Below, piece after piece: positions 17,545-26,104 of a stretch of 39,548 nt of DNA. Source of the stretch: Desulfobulbaceae bacterium. GTDB taxonomy: Bacteria > Desulfobacterota > Desulfobulbia > Desulfobulbales > Desulfocapsaceae. Numbering within the stretch: position 1 is the stretch's first letter; every line of letters begins with the position of its first letter. The stretch covers positions 1-39,548 of the forward strand of contig WBUQ01000024.1 in the NCBI GenBank assembly GCA_008933635.1, read 5' to 3'. Under the pieces are notes generated by a model. The model was given only the letters and a program-made list of their open reading frames with translations, was not told the DNA's origin and did not search any database. Made by a program: the position numbers and the translations under genes.

Positions 17545-19239
17545 ATGGACACCACCGACAAGCCAGTCGTCAAGCCCGTCGATTTCATCCGCCAGATCAT
17601 CGCCGAGGACCTCAAGTCCGGCAAGCACCGGACCACGATCACCCGATTTCCGCCGGAACCGAACGGATTTCTCCACATCGGCCACGCCAAGTCAATCTGC
17701 CTCAATTTCGGTATCGCTCTGGAGAATGGCGGCGTCTGCCACATGCGCTTCGACGACACCAACCCGAGCAAGGAGGAGGTCGCCTATGTCGAATCGATCA
17801 TTCGCGATGTCAGGTGGCTCGGTTTCGACTGGGGTGACAAACTGTTTTACGCCTCCGACTACTTCCCTGCCCTCTACGACTATGCAGTGGAGCTGATCAA
17901 GCTCGGCAAGGCGTATGTCTGCCAGCTCTCCACCGAAGAAATCCGCCAGTATCGCGGGACCCTTACCGAACCAGGGAAAGAGAGCCCTTACCGCAACCGC
18001 AGTGTCGAGGAGAACCTCGATCTCTTTGCACGGATGCGAAACGGGGAATTCGACGAGGGCAGTCATGTGCTGCGAGCCAAAATCGACATGGCCTCCCCCA
18101 ATCTGAACATGCGCGATCCAGTCATTTTCCGGATTCTCAAGGTGCCTCACCACCGCACCGGCGACACCTGGTGCATCTACCCGATGTACGATTACACCCA
18201 CTGCCTGTCCGATGCCATCGAGGGAATCACCCATTCGCTCTGCACCCTTGAATTCGAGGATCACCGGCCCCTCTACGACTGGGTCCTCGACACCCTCAGG
18301 ACGCCCTGCCACCCGCAGCAGATCGAGTTTGCCCGCCTGAACCTGACCTTCACCGTCATGAGCAAGCGCAAACTGCTGCAGCTGGTGAAGGAGGGATATG
18401 TCGACGGCTGGGACGACCCGCGGATGCTGACCATTTCCGGTTTGAGGCGACGGGGCTACACCCCGGCCTCGATCCGCAGTTTCTGCGACGTGATCGGGCT
18501 GGGGAAGAAGGAAAGCTGGATCGATATGACCGTCCTCGAAAACGCCGTTCGCGACGACCTCAATGTCAATGCGCCACGGGCGATGTGCGTCCTCGACCCG
18601 GTCAAGGTGATCATCGACAACTATCCCGAGGGCCAGGTCGAGGAGATGGAAGCGATGAACCATCCCCAGAATCCCGAAATGGGCAGCAGGATGCTGCCTT
18701 TTTCACGCGAGCTGTTTATCGAGCGTTCCGACTTCATGGAGAATCCGCCGTCGAAATTCCACCGCCTCGGCCCCGGTCGCGAAGTCAGGCTGCGCTACGG
18801 CTACCTCGTCACCTGTACCTCTTTTGTCAAGGACGAGGATGGGATCATCCAGGAAATCCATTGTACCTACGATCCGGCCTCACGCGGCGGATCGGCCCCT
18901 GACGGACGCAAGGTCAAGGGCACGATCCACTGGGTTTCCGCCACCCACGCCCTGCCCTGCCGGGTCCGGCTCTACGACCGGTTGTTCCTCGTTGAGAACC
19001 CGGAGGCAGACAGAGAAACCAGTTTCAAACAGCACCTCAATCCGCACTCTCGAGTTGTCATCGAAGGGGCAATGGCGGAGCCAGCCCTGGTAGGCATTGC
19101 CCCCGGCGCACAGGTCCAGTTCGAGCGCCAGGGATTTTTCTGCGCGGATTCCGTCGATTCCCGACCGGGACAGCCGGTTTTCAACCGCATCGTCACCCTG
19201 CGTGACACCTGGGCCAAGGAACAGCAGAAGGACACCTGA
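17545..19239 (+). CDS. glnS: glutamine--tRNA ligase
   Basis: A 564-residue class I GlnRS. HIGH is seen as F-L-H-I-G-H-A-K, and KMSKS as V-M-S-K-R. The two C-terminal anticodon-binding beta barrels are present. The eukaryote-like early motif P-P-E-P-N-G is present, as in all GlnRS. I chose the ATG at 17545, with AAAGGA 9 bases upstream; the frame is open further upstream, but that stretch is antisense-like sequence inside gltX. GlnRS is patchily distributed in bacteria, where many use GatCAB amidation instead. The tRNA-Gln(TTG) gene lies 5 kb away. Confidence 0.97.
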   Translation: MDTTDKPVVKPVDFIRQIIAEDLKSGKHRTTITRFPPEPNGFLHIGHAKSICLNFGIALENGGVCHMRFDDTNPSKEEVAYVESIIRDVRWLGFDWGDKLFYASDYFPALYDYAVELIKLGKAYVCQLSTEEIRQYRGTLTEPGKESPYRNRSVEENLDLFARMRNGEFDEGSHVLRAKIDMASPNLNMRDPVIFRILKVPHHRTGDTWCIYPMYDYTHCLSDAIEGITHSLCTLEFEDHRPLYDWVLDTLRTPCHPQQIEFARLNLTFTVMSKRKLLQLVKEGYVDGWDDPRMLTISGLRRRGYTPASIRSFCDVIGLGKKESWIDMTVLENAVRDDLNVNAPRAMCVLDPVKVIIDNYPEGQVEEMEAMNHPQNPEMGSRMLPFSRELFIERSDFMENPPSKFHRLGPGREVRLRYGYLVTCTSFVKDEDGIIQEIHCTYDPASRGGSAPDGRKVKGTIHWVSATHALPCRVRLYDRLFLVENPEADRETSFKQHLNPHSRVVIEGAMAEPALVGIAPGAQVQFERQGFFCADSVDSRPGQPVFNRIVTLRDTWAKEQQKDT

Positions 19240-19415
19240 CATCCCCCCACAGAGCCGTCCGCGATTGACGCGAAAACAGCAATACAGCAGCACTGGCGGG
19301 CGGCTTCATCCTGCTCCGATGATCTGCTAAGTCGCTGTTGATTGAACAAATACTCGGTTGGCTGGCAACAACAACTTAGTTGCGCCTGATTTTTATCCTG
19401 TGCTTGAAAAAGCTG

Positions 19416-19451
19416 TTGACTGTGTCTAATGTTTGGTGTACCTAATACCAA
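19416..19451 (+). promoter_or_regulatory. promoter with overlapping palindromic operator, feo locus site 1
   Basis: TTGACT (19416-19421), a 17-base spacer and TACCTA (19439-19444). A 19-base imperfect palindrome, TTGGTGTACCTAATACCAA (19433-19451), covers the -10 element; its outer TTGGT/ACCAA arms are perfect. Placement before an iron-transport gene suggests a metal-responsive repressor site. It does not match the usual Fur box, and resembles DtxR-type sites only in the GGT...CCTAA content. Confidence 0.5.
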
Positions 19452-19473
19452 CATTCTCAGACTGGAGCACGGC

Positions 19474-19785
19474 ATGGGATTCAGAAAGCTGCATCACGGG
19501 TGTCACTGTCTTGCCGACAGGGTAAGGAACTGCTGGGGCAAAGAGAAGTGTGACGGCTCAATCGCCCCGCTTTCCACAAAAGGCAAGGCCGGTCGGATTC
19601 GCATCTGCAAGGTCACCGGCGACCGGCGGCTCTGCGCCCGGATGGCCTCGATGGGCGTCTATCCCGGGATTGAAGCGGAATTGATCTGCCCGGAGAACGG
19701 CAGCCAGTGCCTCCTCAAGGTCGAAGGAGGAACTATCAGCCTCGATAACAGCGTCAGCGACAATATCCTCGTAACAGCCCTGTAG
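19474..19785 (+). CDS. FeoA-like protein with Cys/His-rich N-terminus
   Basis: A 103-residue protein whose C-terminal ~75 residues are a FeoA/SH3-like domain (I-R-I-C-K-V-T-G-D, M-A-S-M-G-V-Y-P-G, then L-K-V-E-G-G-T-I-S-L). The first 27 residues are unusual: H-H-G-C-H-C, then Cys at 20 and 26, a possible metal or Fe-S site. FeoA proteins interact with FeoB and modulate ferrous iron uptake. I chose the ATG at 19474, with GGAG 7 bases upstream; an ATG at 19429 lies inside the promoter. It is followed by a terminator and is separate from the feoA next to feoB. Confidence 0.85.
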   Translation: MGFRKLHHGCHCLADRVRNCWGKEKCDGSIAPLSTKGKAGRIRICKVTGDRRLCARMASMGVYPGIEAELICPENGSQCLLKVEGGTISLDNSVSDNILVTAL

Positions 19786-19797
19786 TCGAACGGAAAC

Positions 19798-19825
19798 GAG
19801 CCCTTGCCCAGGGCTCATTTTTTTT
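19798..19825 (+). terminator. Rho-independent terminator after the first feoA-like gene
   Basis: A perfect 7-bp stem GAGCCCT/AGGGCTC (19798-19804 with 19810-19816) with a 5-base loop, followed by A and eight T. It separates the first FeoA-like gene from the rest of the feo locus. Confidence 0.88.
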
Positions 19826-19852
19826 GCCAGAAAGGTTAGGGAATCCTAACTT
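19824..19852 (+). promoter_or_regulatory. candidate promoter with palindrome, feo locus site 2
   Basis: TTGCCA (19824-19829), a 17-base spacer and TAACTT (19847-19852), a weak -10. The inverted repeat GTTAGG-GAAT-CCTAAC (19835-19850) fills the spacer and -10, and the AGGTTAG half resembles a DtxR/IdeR half-site, though the two halves are spaced about five bases too far apart. It may control the Cys-rich peptide, feoA and feoB. Confidence 0.4.
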
Positions 19853-19874
19853 GCAGTGTCAGATGGAGGTGCAT

Positions 19875-20054
19875 ATGTTGGAAAAAAGTATAATATGGCT
19901 TGCGATCGCAGCCGCCGCCGTTTATCTCGGGCGCAGGCTGTGGCGGCAGTGGCGGGCGGCAGTCGCTCCAGGAAAGAGCATCTCCTGCGACTGCGGGTGC
20001 TCCGGCTGCAATGTGATATGCGATGAGAAGCGGCAACCTCAACCCAGGCGATGA
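19875..20054 (+). CDS. FeoB-associated Cys-rich membrane protein
   Basis: A 59-residue protein with one N-terminal membrane segment (about residues 5-20, I-I-W-L-A-I-A-A-A-A-V-Y-L), a basic stretch (R-R-L-W-R-Q-W-R), then a Cys-rich motif C-D-C-G-C-S-G-C and a further Cys. This is the architecture of the small Cys-rich membrane proteins found with FeoB, thought to help in ferrous iron transport; the exact role is unknown. GGAGGT precedes the ATG at 19875. feoA follows after 4 bases. Confidence 0.9.
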   Translation: MLEKSIIWLAIAAAAVYLGRRLWRQWRAAVAPGKSISCDCGCSGCNVICDEKRQPQPRR

Positions 20055-20058
20055 CATC

Positions 20059-20292
20059 ATGCAGACCATTCTCCTCAGACAGATGCAAAAGGGACAATCC
20101 GGAACGATCCAGGCCGTCAAGGTCGGCGGGGAGCTGGGCCGCCGCATTCGCGAGATGGGACTTATTCCGGGAACCCAGATCACCATTCACGGACGGGCGC
20201 CGCTGAACGATCCTGTGGCCATCCGGGTGATGAACGGCACCCTGACCCTGCGCAACAGCGAGGCCGACTACATTCAGGTCGAAGTCGAATAG
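20059..20292 (+). CDS. feoA: ferrous iron transport protein A
   Basis: A 77-residue FeoA, an SH3-like cytoplasmic partner of FeoB. Family features are L-R-Q-M-Q-K-G-Q-S-G-T-I, R-I-R-E-M-G-L-I-P-G-T, and a closing D-Y-I-Q-V-E-V. I chose the ATG at 20059, 4 bases after the previous gene; a start at 20023 would overlap that gene by 32 bases. AGGCGATG is the only ribosome-site candidate. feoB follows after 47 bases. Confidence 0.95.
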   Translation: MQTILLRQMQKGQSGTIQAVKVGGELGRRIREMGLIPGTQITIHGRAPLNDPVAIRVMNGTLTLRNSEADYIQVEVE

Positions 20293-20339
20293 AATCGCGT
20301 CCCTCATCCCAATACGAAATCAATTCATATCAGGCATTC

Positions 20340-22553
20340 ATGACATCGCAATCGATTATCGCTCTCGCGGGCAATCCCAACGCCGGCAAGACCACTCTGT
20401 TCAACCAGCTCACCGGCGCCCGTCAGCACGTCAGCAACTATCCCGGCATCACCGTCGACCACAAGGAAGGCCACCTCGAACACAAAGGCACTGGAGTCAT
20501 CATCACCGATCTCCCCGGCACCTATTCCATGACCGCCTATTCGGTGGAGGAACTGGTCGCCCGCGATTACCTGATCAGCCATCGCCCGGATACGGTCATC
20601 AACATCGTCGACGCATCCAACCTGGAGCGCAATCTGTACCTGACCTGTCAGTTCCTCGAACTCGGCGTCCCGCTCGTCATCGCACTGAACATGATCGACG
20701 TGGCGCGGGACCGGGGCATCGAGATCAAGGCGGAAAAACTGTCCGAACTGCTCGGCGTTCCCGTTGTGCCGATCATCGCCCGTTCCGGCTTCGGCAAGGA
20801 ACAGCTTCTCGATGAAGCCCTGGCAATCGCTTCCCAGCGGCGGCAATGGCATCCTCGCGACATTTCCTATGGCGATGATCTCGATGCCGCGATTGCAGAT
20901 CTGATGACCACGATCGAATCATCCAGCTTCCTCGACAAGGAGTATCCGCCACGATACACCGCCATCAAATACCTTGAAAACGATGAGCAGATACTGCAGA
21001 AAGGCCGTGATACCGACCTGACGACAGCCACCCGGCTCGAAAACATCGTCAACAAAGTCTGTGAACACACGGTCAAAACCCTTGACGTCTATCCCGAGGC
21101 GATCATCGCCGACCACCGCTACGGTTTCATCAAGTCGATTCTCCGCCAGGGGGTGGTGACCCACAAATTCGACACCGACCGGCTCTATACCTCCGACAGG
21201 ATCGACAAAGTGCTCACCAACCGCCTTGTCGGACCAGTTATCATGCTGGCCGTTTTGTTCGGCGTCTACCAGTTCACCTTTGCCTGGAGCGAGCTGCCGG
21301 TAGCCTGGCTGGAGAATTTTTTCGGCTGGCTGTCAACACGAGTCGACGGCATTCTCCCCGACGGGCAACTGAAATCCCTCGTCATCTCGGGGATAATAGA
21401 TGGCGTCGGCGGCGTCCTCGGCTTCGTGCCGCTGATCATGTTCATGTTCTTTTCCATCGCCATCCTCGAGGATACCGGCTATCTGGCCCGGGTCGCCTAC
21501 ATGATGGACCGGGTTTTCAGGACATTCGGCCTGCACGGCTCATCGGTTATGCCGTTCATCGTCTCGGGCGGGATCGCCGGCGGCTGTGCCGTTCCCGGGG
21601 TCATGGCCACCCGGACCCTGCGTTCGCCGAAGGAGAGGATGGCTACGCTGCTGACCGTACCCTTCATGAACTGCGGCGCCAAGATGCCGGTCCTGGCTCT
21701 GCTGATCGGCGCTTTCTTCAGTGAGAACAAAGCGCGGTACATGTTTCTCTTCACCATGCTGGCCTGGATCGTCGCCCTTCTTGCCGCCAAGCTGCTCCGG
21801 TCCACGGTACTGCGCGGGGCCCCCACGCCCTTCGTCATGGAACTGCCGCCGTATCGTTTCCCGACCGTCCGCGGTCTGCTGATTCACACCTGGGAGAGAA
21901 CCTGGCAGTACATCAAGAAGGCCGGCACGGTCATCCTCGGCATTTCGGTGCTGCTCTGGGCGATGATGACCTTCCCGCAGCTGCCGGCAGAACGCCTTGC
22001 CGGCTTCGACAGGGAGCGGCAGACCGTCACCGCCGGCTATCCCGCGACCGTCGTCGCCGAACTGGAACAGGACGCAGGCGAACTCTCCTCCCGGGCGGCT
22101 GAGCTGGCCGGCCAACTGACAGCTATCGGCAGGCGGCAGTCTGAGGAGGCCCTCAGGCATTCCGCGGCCGGCCGCATCGGAACGGCCATCGAATCGGTAT
22201 CGCACCTCGCCGGCTTCGACTGGCGCACCAATATCGCCCTGCTCGGCGGTTTCGCCGCCAAGGAGGTAATTATCTCAACCCTCGGGACAGCCTATTCGAT
22301 GGGGGACGTGGATATTGAGGCCGCCGACTCCCTCGGCGACCGCCTGCGAAAGGCCGAGAACTGGAACAGGGTAGTGGCGGTTGCCGCCCTGGTATTCATC
22401 ATGTTTTACGCCCCCTGTTTCGTCACGGTAGTCTGCATTGCCAGGGAGGCATCGTGGCGGTGGGCCTTCTTCTCAATGGGTTTCAACACCGTGTTCGCCT
22501 TTGTTCTGGCGGTGGCGGTATTTCAGGTCGGCACCTTCCTGGGCCTCGGATAA
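20340..22553 (+). CDS. feoB: ferrous iron transport protein B
   Basis: A 737-residue FeoB, the inner-membrane Fe(II) transporter. The N-terminal G domain carries G1 G-N-P-N-A-G-K-T-T, G3 D-L-P-G-T-Y and G4 N-M-I-D. After about residue 280 come the membrane core segments. The two Gate regions hold conserved cysteines: G-G-C-A-V-P-G and N-C-G-A-K-M-P, and later Y-A-P-C-F-V-T-V-V-C. A charged insert at about 590-640 with Glu- and Arg-rich helices lies between two membrane segments. Length is normal. It is the last gene of the feo locus and converges on a DUF4177-like gene 55 bases on. Confidence 0.98.
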   Translation: MTSQSIIALAGNPNAGKTTLFNQLTGARQHVSNYPGITVDHKEGHLEHKGTGVIITDLPGTYSMTAYSVEELVARDYLISHRPDTVINIVDASNLERNLYLTCQFLELGVPLVIALNMIDVARDRGIEIKAEKLSELLGVPVVPIIARSGFGKEQLLDEALAIASQRRQWHPRDISYGDDLDAAIADLMTTIESSSFLDKEYPPRYTAIKYLENDEQILQKGRDTDLTTATRLENIVNKVCEHTVKTLDVYPEAIIADHRYGFIKSILRQGVVTHKFDTDRLYTSDRIDKVLTNRLVGPVIMLAVLFGVYQFTFAWSELPVAWLENFFGWLSTRVDGILPDGQLKSLVISGIIDGVGGVLGFVPLIMFMFFSIAILEDTGYLARVAYMMDRVFRTFGLHGSSVMPFIVSGGIAGGCAVPGVMATRTLRSPKERMATLLTVPFMNCGAKMPVLALLIGAFFSENKARYMFLFTMLAWIVALLAAKLLRSTVLRGAPTPFVMELPPYRFPTVRGLLIHTWERTWQYIKKAGTVILGISVLLWAMMTFPQLPAERLAGFDRERQTVTAGYPATVVAELEQDAGELSSRAAELAGQLTAIGRRQSEEALRHSAAGRIGTAIESVSHLAGFDWRTNIALLGGFAAKEVIISTLGTAYSMGDVDIEAADSLGDRLRKAENWNRVVAVAALVFIMFYAPCFVTVVCIAREASWRWAFFSMGFNTVFAFVLAVAVFQVGTFLGLG

Positions 22554-22568
22554 GCCCCGGAGGCGGTA

Positions 22569-22600
22569 CAGGGCCCATCCCCAGCGACGGGCGAGCCCTG
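22569..22600. other. hairpin between convergent feoB and DUF4177-like genes
   Basis: CAGGGC (22569-22574) and GCCCTG (22595-22600) can pair around a 20-base loop between the two stop codons. There is no T-run on either side, so I do not call it a terminator. Confidence 0.35.
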
Positions 22601-22608
22601 CAAACTGA

Positions 22609-22995
22609 CTACTCGATGCGGATCGAACCGATGCCGGAATACGGCTCAGTCTCATCTTCCGGATCGGCGATGGCTCTGATCGCCGGCTCGGTCTCGCGGG
22701 CCGGCCGCTCATGGATTACCGGCGGCTTCGGCGCAGCTTCCTCCTGATCCCGCTCGATCGCCATTCGGTCAGGCTCGGCCAGAGCCTGCCCGAATGGCTG
22801 TTTGAAGACGGCGATGATACCATCCCGGGTCTCGAGCATCGCCACCAGTTCCCAGCCAGCGGCACCGAATTCGTTCAGCGACTGTTCGATTTCCGACTCG
22901 TCGAGGAAGGCGCTTCCCAGCAAACCCTCCTTCTTCAATTCATACAGTACTGTCTTGTAACTCCAACGCATTTCCTTGCACACCCCTTGCCGCAT
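22609..22995 (-). CDS. DUF4177-like protein with acidic tail
   Basis: A 128-residue protein. Residues about 9-70 (W-S-Y-K-T-V-L-Y, then L-N-E-F-G-A-A-G-W-E-L-V-A-M-L) match the small DUF4177-type fold, which has no known function. The remaining ~55 residues are a low-complexity tail rich in Pro, Glu, Arg and Asp. I chose the ATG at 22995, which overlaps the upstream MORN stop as TGATG; an ATG at 22971 is also possible and matches the domain start better. It is the last gene of the ten-gene run. There is no signal peptide, although its partner is exported. Confidence 0.78.
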   Translation of the reverse strand: MRQGVCKEMRWSYKTVLYELKKEGLLGSAFLDESEIEQSLNEFGAAGWELVAMLETRDGIIAVFKQPFGQALAEPDRMAIERDQEEAAPKPPVIHERPARETEPAIRAIADPEDETEPYSGIGSIRIE

Positions 22996-24770
22996 CAATT
23001 GTTCGGGCCGACAAACGTGTCGTCTTCGAACGTTCCTTCATATACCTTGCCCGCCTCCGTTTCGAGGCGCCCTTCACCACTGCGTTTGCCGCGGCGGAAC
23101 TGTCCTTCATAGCGGCTGCCGTCCTTGCCGACCAGCACCCCTTCACCGTGCGGCAGATCGTCCTTGAAATCCCCTTTGTATTCGGATCCGTCGGGGTATC
23201 GGAGCCAGCCCCGGCCGTTGAACATGCCGCCGGCGAATTCCCCTTCGTAACGGCTGCCGTCGGCAAAGCTGTATTTCCCTTTACCGGAAAACTGGTCTTC
23301 CTTGAATTTGCCGACATACCTGGTGCCATCGGGGTAGGTAAAGGTTCCCTTGCCCTCCTTCATGCCGTCACGGAACTGACCATCGTATTCCCGCCCGTCG
23401 GCGTAGCGGTACACGCCTTTGCCGTCAAATCTGCCCGCCGAAAATTCGCCCTTGTAGGTATCGCCGCCGGGCAGCAGCAGCGATCCCATGCCGTCCATTT
23501 GGCCGTCCTTGGCCTGGCCTTCATAGACCCGGCCATCCGGATAGACCACCTGCGCCTTGCCGCTGACCGGCGATCCGTCTCCGGCCCTGAGAATCCGCCC
23601 ATCCTCGAACCGATAGCCTTCCGGCTGATCCGTTCCGGTATCGCTGCCACTGCCGCCTGAGCCGCCGGCAAGGTCATCGCTGACCTCTTCCTCGGGCTTG
23701 AGCAGCCAGTCGGGCACGTCTCCATCCTGGCCGTCGGCAACCACTGCCGGAGCTTCGGCCTTGGCATCGGATTCAGGTGCCGGCTTGCCGTTCAGGAAGG
23801 GACCGCGGTACTTTCTGCCATCAGCGTAGCGCATCGACCCCTTGCCATGCATGACATCGCTGACGAACTCTCCCTTGTAGACGCTGCCGTCGGCCAGGGT
23901 CAGTTCTCCCCTGCCGTTGCGTTTGCCCCCGGCGAACTCACCCTCGTAACGACTGCCGTCGACATATTCGCGGACGCCCTTGCCCTCTTCCAGGTCGTTG
24001 ACGAAGGTGCCTTCGTACCAGGATCCGTCGGCATACTCCATCCGCCCCTTGCCGTTCCGCCGGCTGTCCTTGAACTCTCCCTTGTAAACGCCGCCGCCGG
24101 GATAGCGCTTAATACCCTCACCGTTCAGCCTGTCCTCGACGAAGGTCCCCTCGAATTCTTCGCCGTTTGCAGCGGTGTACACCCCGAACCCGTGGCGGAC
24201 GGTCCCGCGGAAATCCCCGGTATAGGAACCGCCGTCGATATACTTGCGGGTTCCCCTGCCCTCCGGTTTGCCATTGCGGAACAATCCCTCATACCAGGTG
24301 CCGTCCGGATAGGTCAGCTTTCCATGGCCGTCGACGGTGTTACCGAGAAAACTTCCCTGGTATTCGCGGCCATCGGGGTAAAAGAGTATGCCCTGTCCAT
24401 GGAAGAGACCGCTCTCGAACTCGCCGGTATACTGCGTCCCGTCGCCGCGGAGCAGATTTCCCTTGCCGCTGAAGAGATTGTTCCGGAAGCCGCCCTCGTA
24501 ACTGAATCCATTAGGACCGGTAATCCGGCCCACCCCATGGTACCTGCCGTCCTTGAATTGACCGGTGTAGGTGATGCCATTGGGCAAGGCCAGAGTCCCG
24601 ACACCGCTGATGACCCCGTTTTTGAACTCTCCCTGGTAGCGCCGCCCATCCTTCTGGACAAATACCCCTTTGCCATTCCGGCAGTCTCCTTCCAGGCACT
24701 CGGCTGTGGCCAGACACGGCAGCAGGACAAGGGCAAGGACGGCGCATCCGCGTAATACTGCAAGTTTCAT
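22995..24770 (-). CDS. exported protein with 21 MORN repeats
   Basis: A 591-residue protein with a signal peptide (residues 1-23, hydrophobic core A-V-L-A-L-V-L-L-P, likely cleaved after A-T-A). I count 21 MORN units of 23 residues (pattern G-x-G-x-x-x-Y-x-D-G-x-x-Y-x-G-x-F). Thirteen come first, then a ~70-residue acidic, Gly/Ser-rich linker (D-Y-type repeats absent), then eight more to the C-terminus. MORN repeats form extended beta structures that can bind lipids or proteins; the partner here is unknown. I chose the ATG at 24770, preceded by GGAGG at 12 bases; a GTG at 24803 would spoil the signal peptide. The acceptor gene downstream is translationally coupled. Confidence 0.9.
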   Translation of the reverse strand: MKLAVLRGCAVLALVLLPCLATAECLEGDCRNGKGVFVQKDGRRYQGEFKNGVISGVGTLALPNGITYTGQFKDGRYHGVGRITGPNGFSYEGGFRNNLFSGKGNLLRGDGTQYTGEFESGLFHGQGILFYPDGREYQGSFLGNTVDGHGKLTYPDGTWYEGLFRNGKPEGRGTRKYIDGGSYTGDFRGTVRHGFGVYTAANGEEFEGTFVEDRLNGEGIKRYPGGGVYKGEFKDSRRNGKGRMEYADGSWYEGTFVNDLEEGKGVREYVDGSRYEGEFAGGKRNGRGELTLADGSVYKGEFVSDVMHGKGSMRYADGRKYRGPFLNGKPAPESDAKAEAPAVVADGQDGDVPDWLLKPEEEVSDDLAGGSGGSGSDTGTDQPEGYRFEDGRILRAGDGSPVSGKAQVVYPDGRVYEGQAKDGQMDGMGSLLLPGGDTYKGEFSAGRFDGKGVYRYADGREYDGQFRDGMKEGKGTFTYPDGTRYVGKFKEDQFSGKGKYSFADGSRYEGEFAGGMFNGRGWLRYPDGSEYKGDFKDDLPHGEGVLVGKDGSRYEGQFRRGKRSGEGRLETEAGKVYEGTFEDDTFVGPNN

Positions 24771-24806
24771 ATGCTGCTGAACCTCCGCAAAGAGATGACG
24801 CACTGA

Positions 24807-26072
24807 CTACTTATTGAACGCATCGTAGGCATTTCTGGCCTCACGGCCGATAATGGCGATGCCCCGGGCGACATCCTCGTCGTCCTGGGAATAGGTTACC
24901 CGGATGCATTCCTGCCGGTGTCGCCAGTCATCCCGCAATCCGGGAAAGAAATAGTGCCCTGATACCACCAGTGCACCCTGCCGTTTCAGCCGGCGATAGA
25001 AGTCGAGACTCGATATCGGCAGGCCCTCGAACCACAGCCAGAGAAACATCGCCCCCTCCGGTCTGTGGATGCGATACGGCAGACCGGCACATTCCCGCCT
25101 GACAGCGGCCACGGCGTGTTCCATCTTGTCGCGGTAGAACGGACCGATCAGATTGTCGCACAGACCGATGATCTCGCCGGAGGCGAAGAGTTTCCTCGTC
25201 ACGACCGCCCCGAAGCTGCCAGGCGACAACGACATGATCGCGTTCATGCTGGCCAGGGCGCGAACGACCTCCGGCCTGGCGACGATGATGCCGGTGCGGA
25301 CGGCGGGCAGCCCCAGCTTGGACAGGGACAGGCAAAGGACGACGTTCTCGTTCCACAGCGGTGCAGCCTCGGTATAGACCATGCCGGGGAACGGCAGGCC
25401 ATAGGCGCTGTCGATGATCAGCGGCACGCCATGGATTGCGGCCAGCCTGTCGAGCTTTCTGACTTCGTCGTCGGTGATGACGTTGCCGGTTGGATTGGTC
25501 GGACGGGAAACGCAGATAGCGCCGATATCACCGGTGATCGTCAACGCATCGAAATCGATATGATACTTGAACATGTCCTCGCCGATCCGCTCGATCTTCG
25601 GTTTCGTCGAGACAAAGAAATCATCGCAGAGGCCGAGGTCGGCATAGCCGATATATTCCGGGGCCAGCGGCAGGCAGATCTTTTTCCGGCTGCCGTCGGG
25701 GTGCTCGCCGGCGAAGAGATTGAAGAGCATGAAGAAGGCGGTCTGGCTGCCGTTGGTAAGACAGATGTTTTCAGGTCCGATCGGCCAGCCGAAATGCCTG
25801 GATAACAGGGTGGCGAGCACTTCGTTGAATGCCGCGTCGCCCTGGGGCGGACTGTAGGCGCCGATCAGTTCCCGGAAGGCGCGGCGGTCGCCGCAGATAT
25901 CCTGCAGGTGGCGACGGAGCAGTTCCTGGAACTCGGGGACATGGCCGGGGTTGCCGCCCCCCATCATCATCATCTCTCCTGCGAATTCTTTCCGGGCCGA
26001 TCCCAGATCATCCATCAGCGAGAGAATGCCTGCATCGCAGGTCAATCGTTTCCCAAAAGTCGAAAAGTGCAT
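24807..26072 (-). CDS. avtA: valine--pyruvate aminotransferase
   Basis: A 421-residue PLP-dependent aminotransferase of fold type I, matching AvtA, which swaps amino groups between valine and pyruvate or alanine. Typical stretches are F-G-K-R-L-T-C-D-A-G-I-L-S-L-M-D-D-L near the start, M-M-G-G-G-N-P, L-T-N-G-S-Q-T-A-F-F and the PLP-lysine region L-S-L-S-K-L-G-L-P-A-V-R. I chose the ATG at 26072, where family similarity begins; the frame stays open another 86 codons upstream but that overlaps the preceding gene. No ribosome site is obvious. It lies 32 bases after the gate-domain gene and 36 before the MORN gene. Confidence 0.92.
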   Translation of the reverse strand: MHFSTFGKRLTCDAGILSLMDDLGSARKEFAGEMMMMGGGNPGHVPEFQELLRRHLQDICGDRRAFRELIGAYSPPQGDAAFNEVLATLLSRHFGWPIGPENICLTNGSQTAFFMLFNLFAGEHPDGSRKKICLPLAPEYIGYADLGLCDDFFVSTKPKIERIGEDMFKYHIDFDALTITGDIGAICVSRPTNPTGNVITDDEVRKLDRLAAIHGVPLIIDSAYGLPFPGMVYTEAAPLWNENVVLCLSLSKLGLPAVRTGIIVARPEVVRALASMNAIMSLSPGSFGAVVTRKLFASGEIIGLCDNLIGPFYRDKMEHAVAAVRRECAGLPYRIHRPEGAMFLWLWFEGLPISSLDFYRRLKRQGALVVSGHYFFPGLRDDWRHRQECIRVTYSQDDEDVARGIAIIGREARNAYDAFNK

Positions 26073-26104
26073 GGCTGTAAGGTGCAGGGGGCCGTCGTCG
26101 CCTC

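Noticed and set aside
19433-19451. Fur box
   Set aside because: The palindrome does not resemble the GATAAT-type repeat of Fur sites; it is kept only as an unnamed operator candidate.
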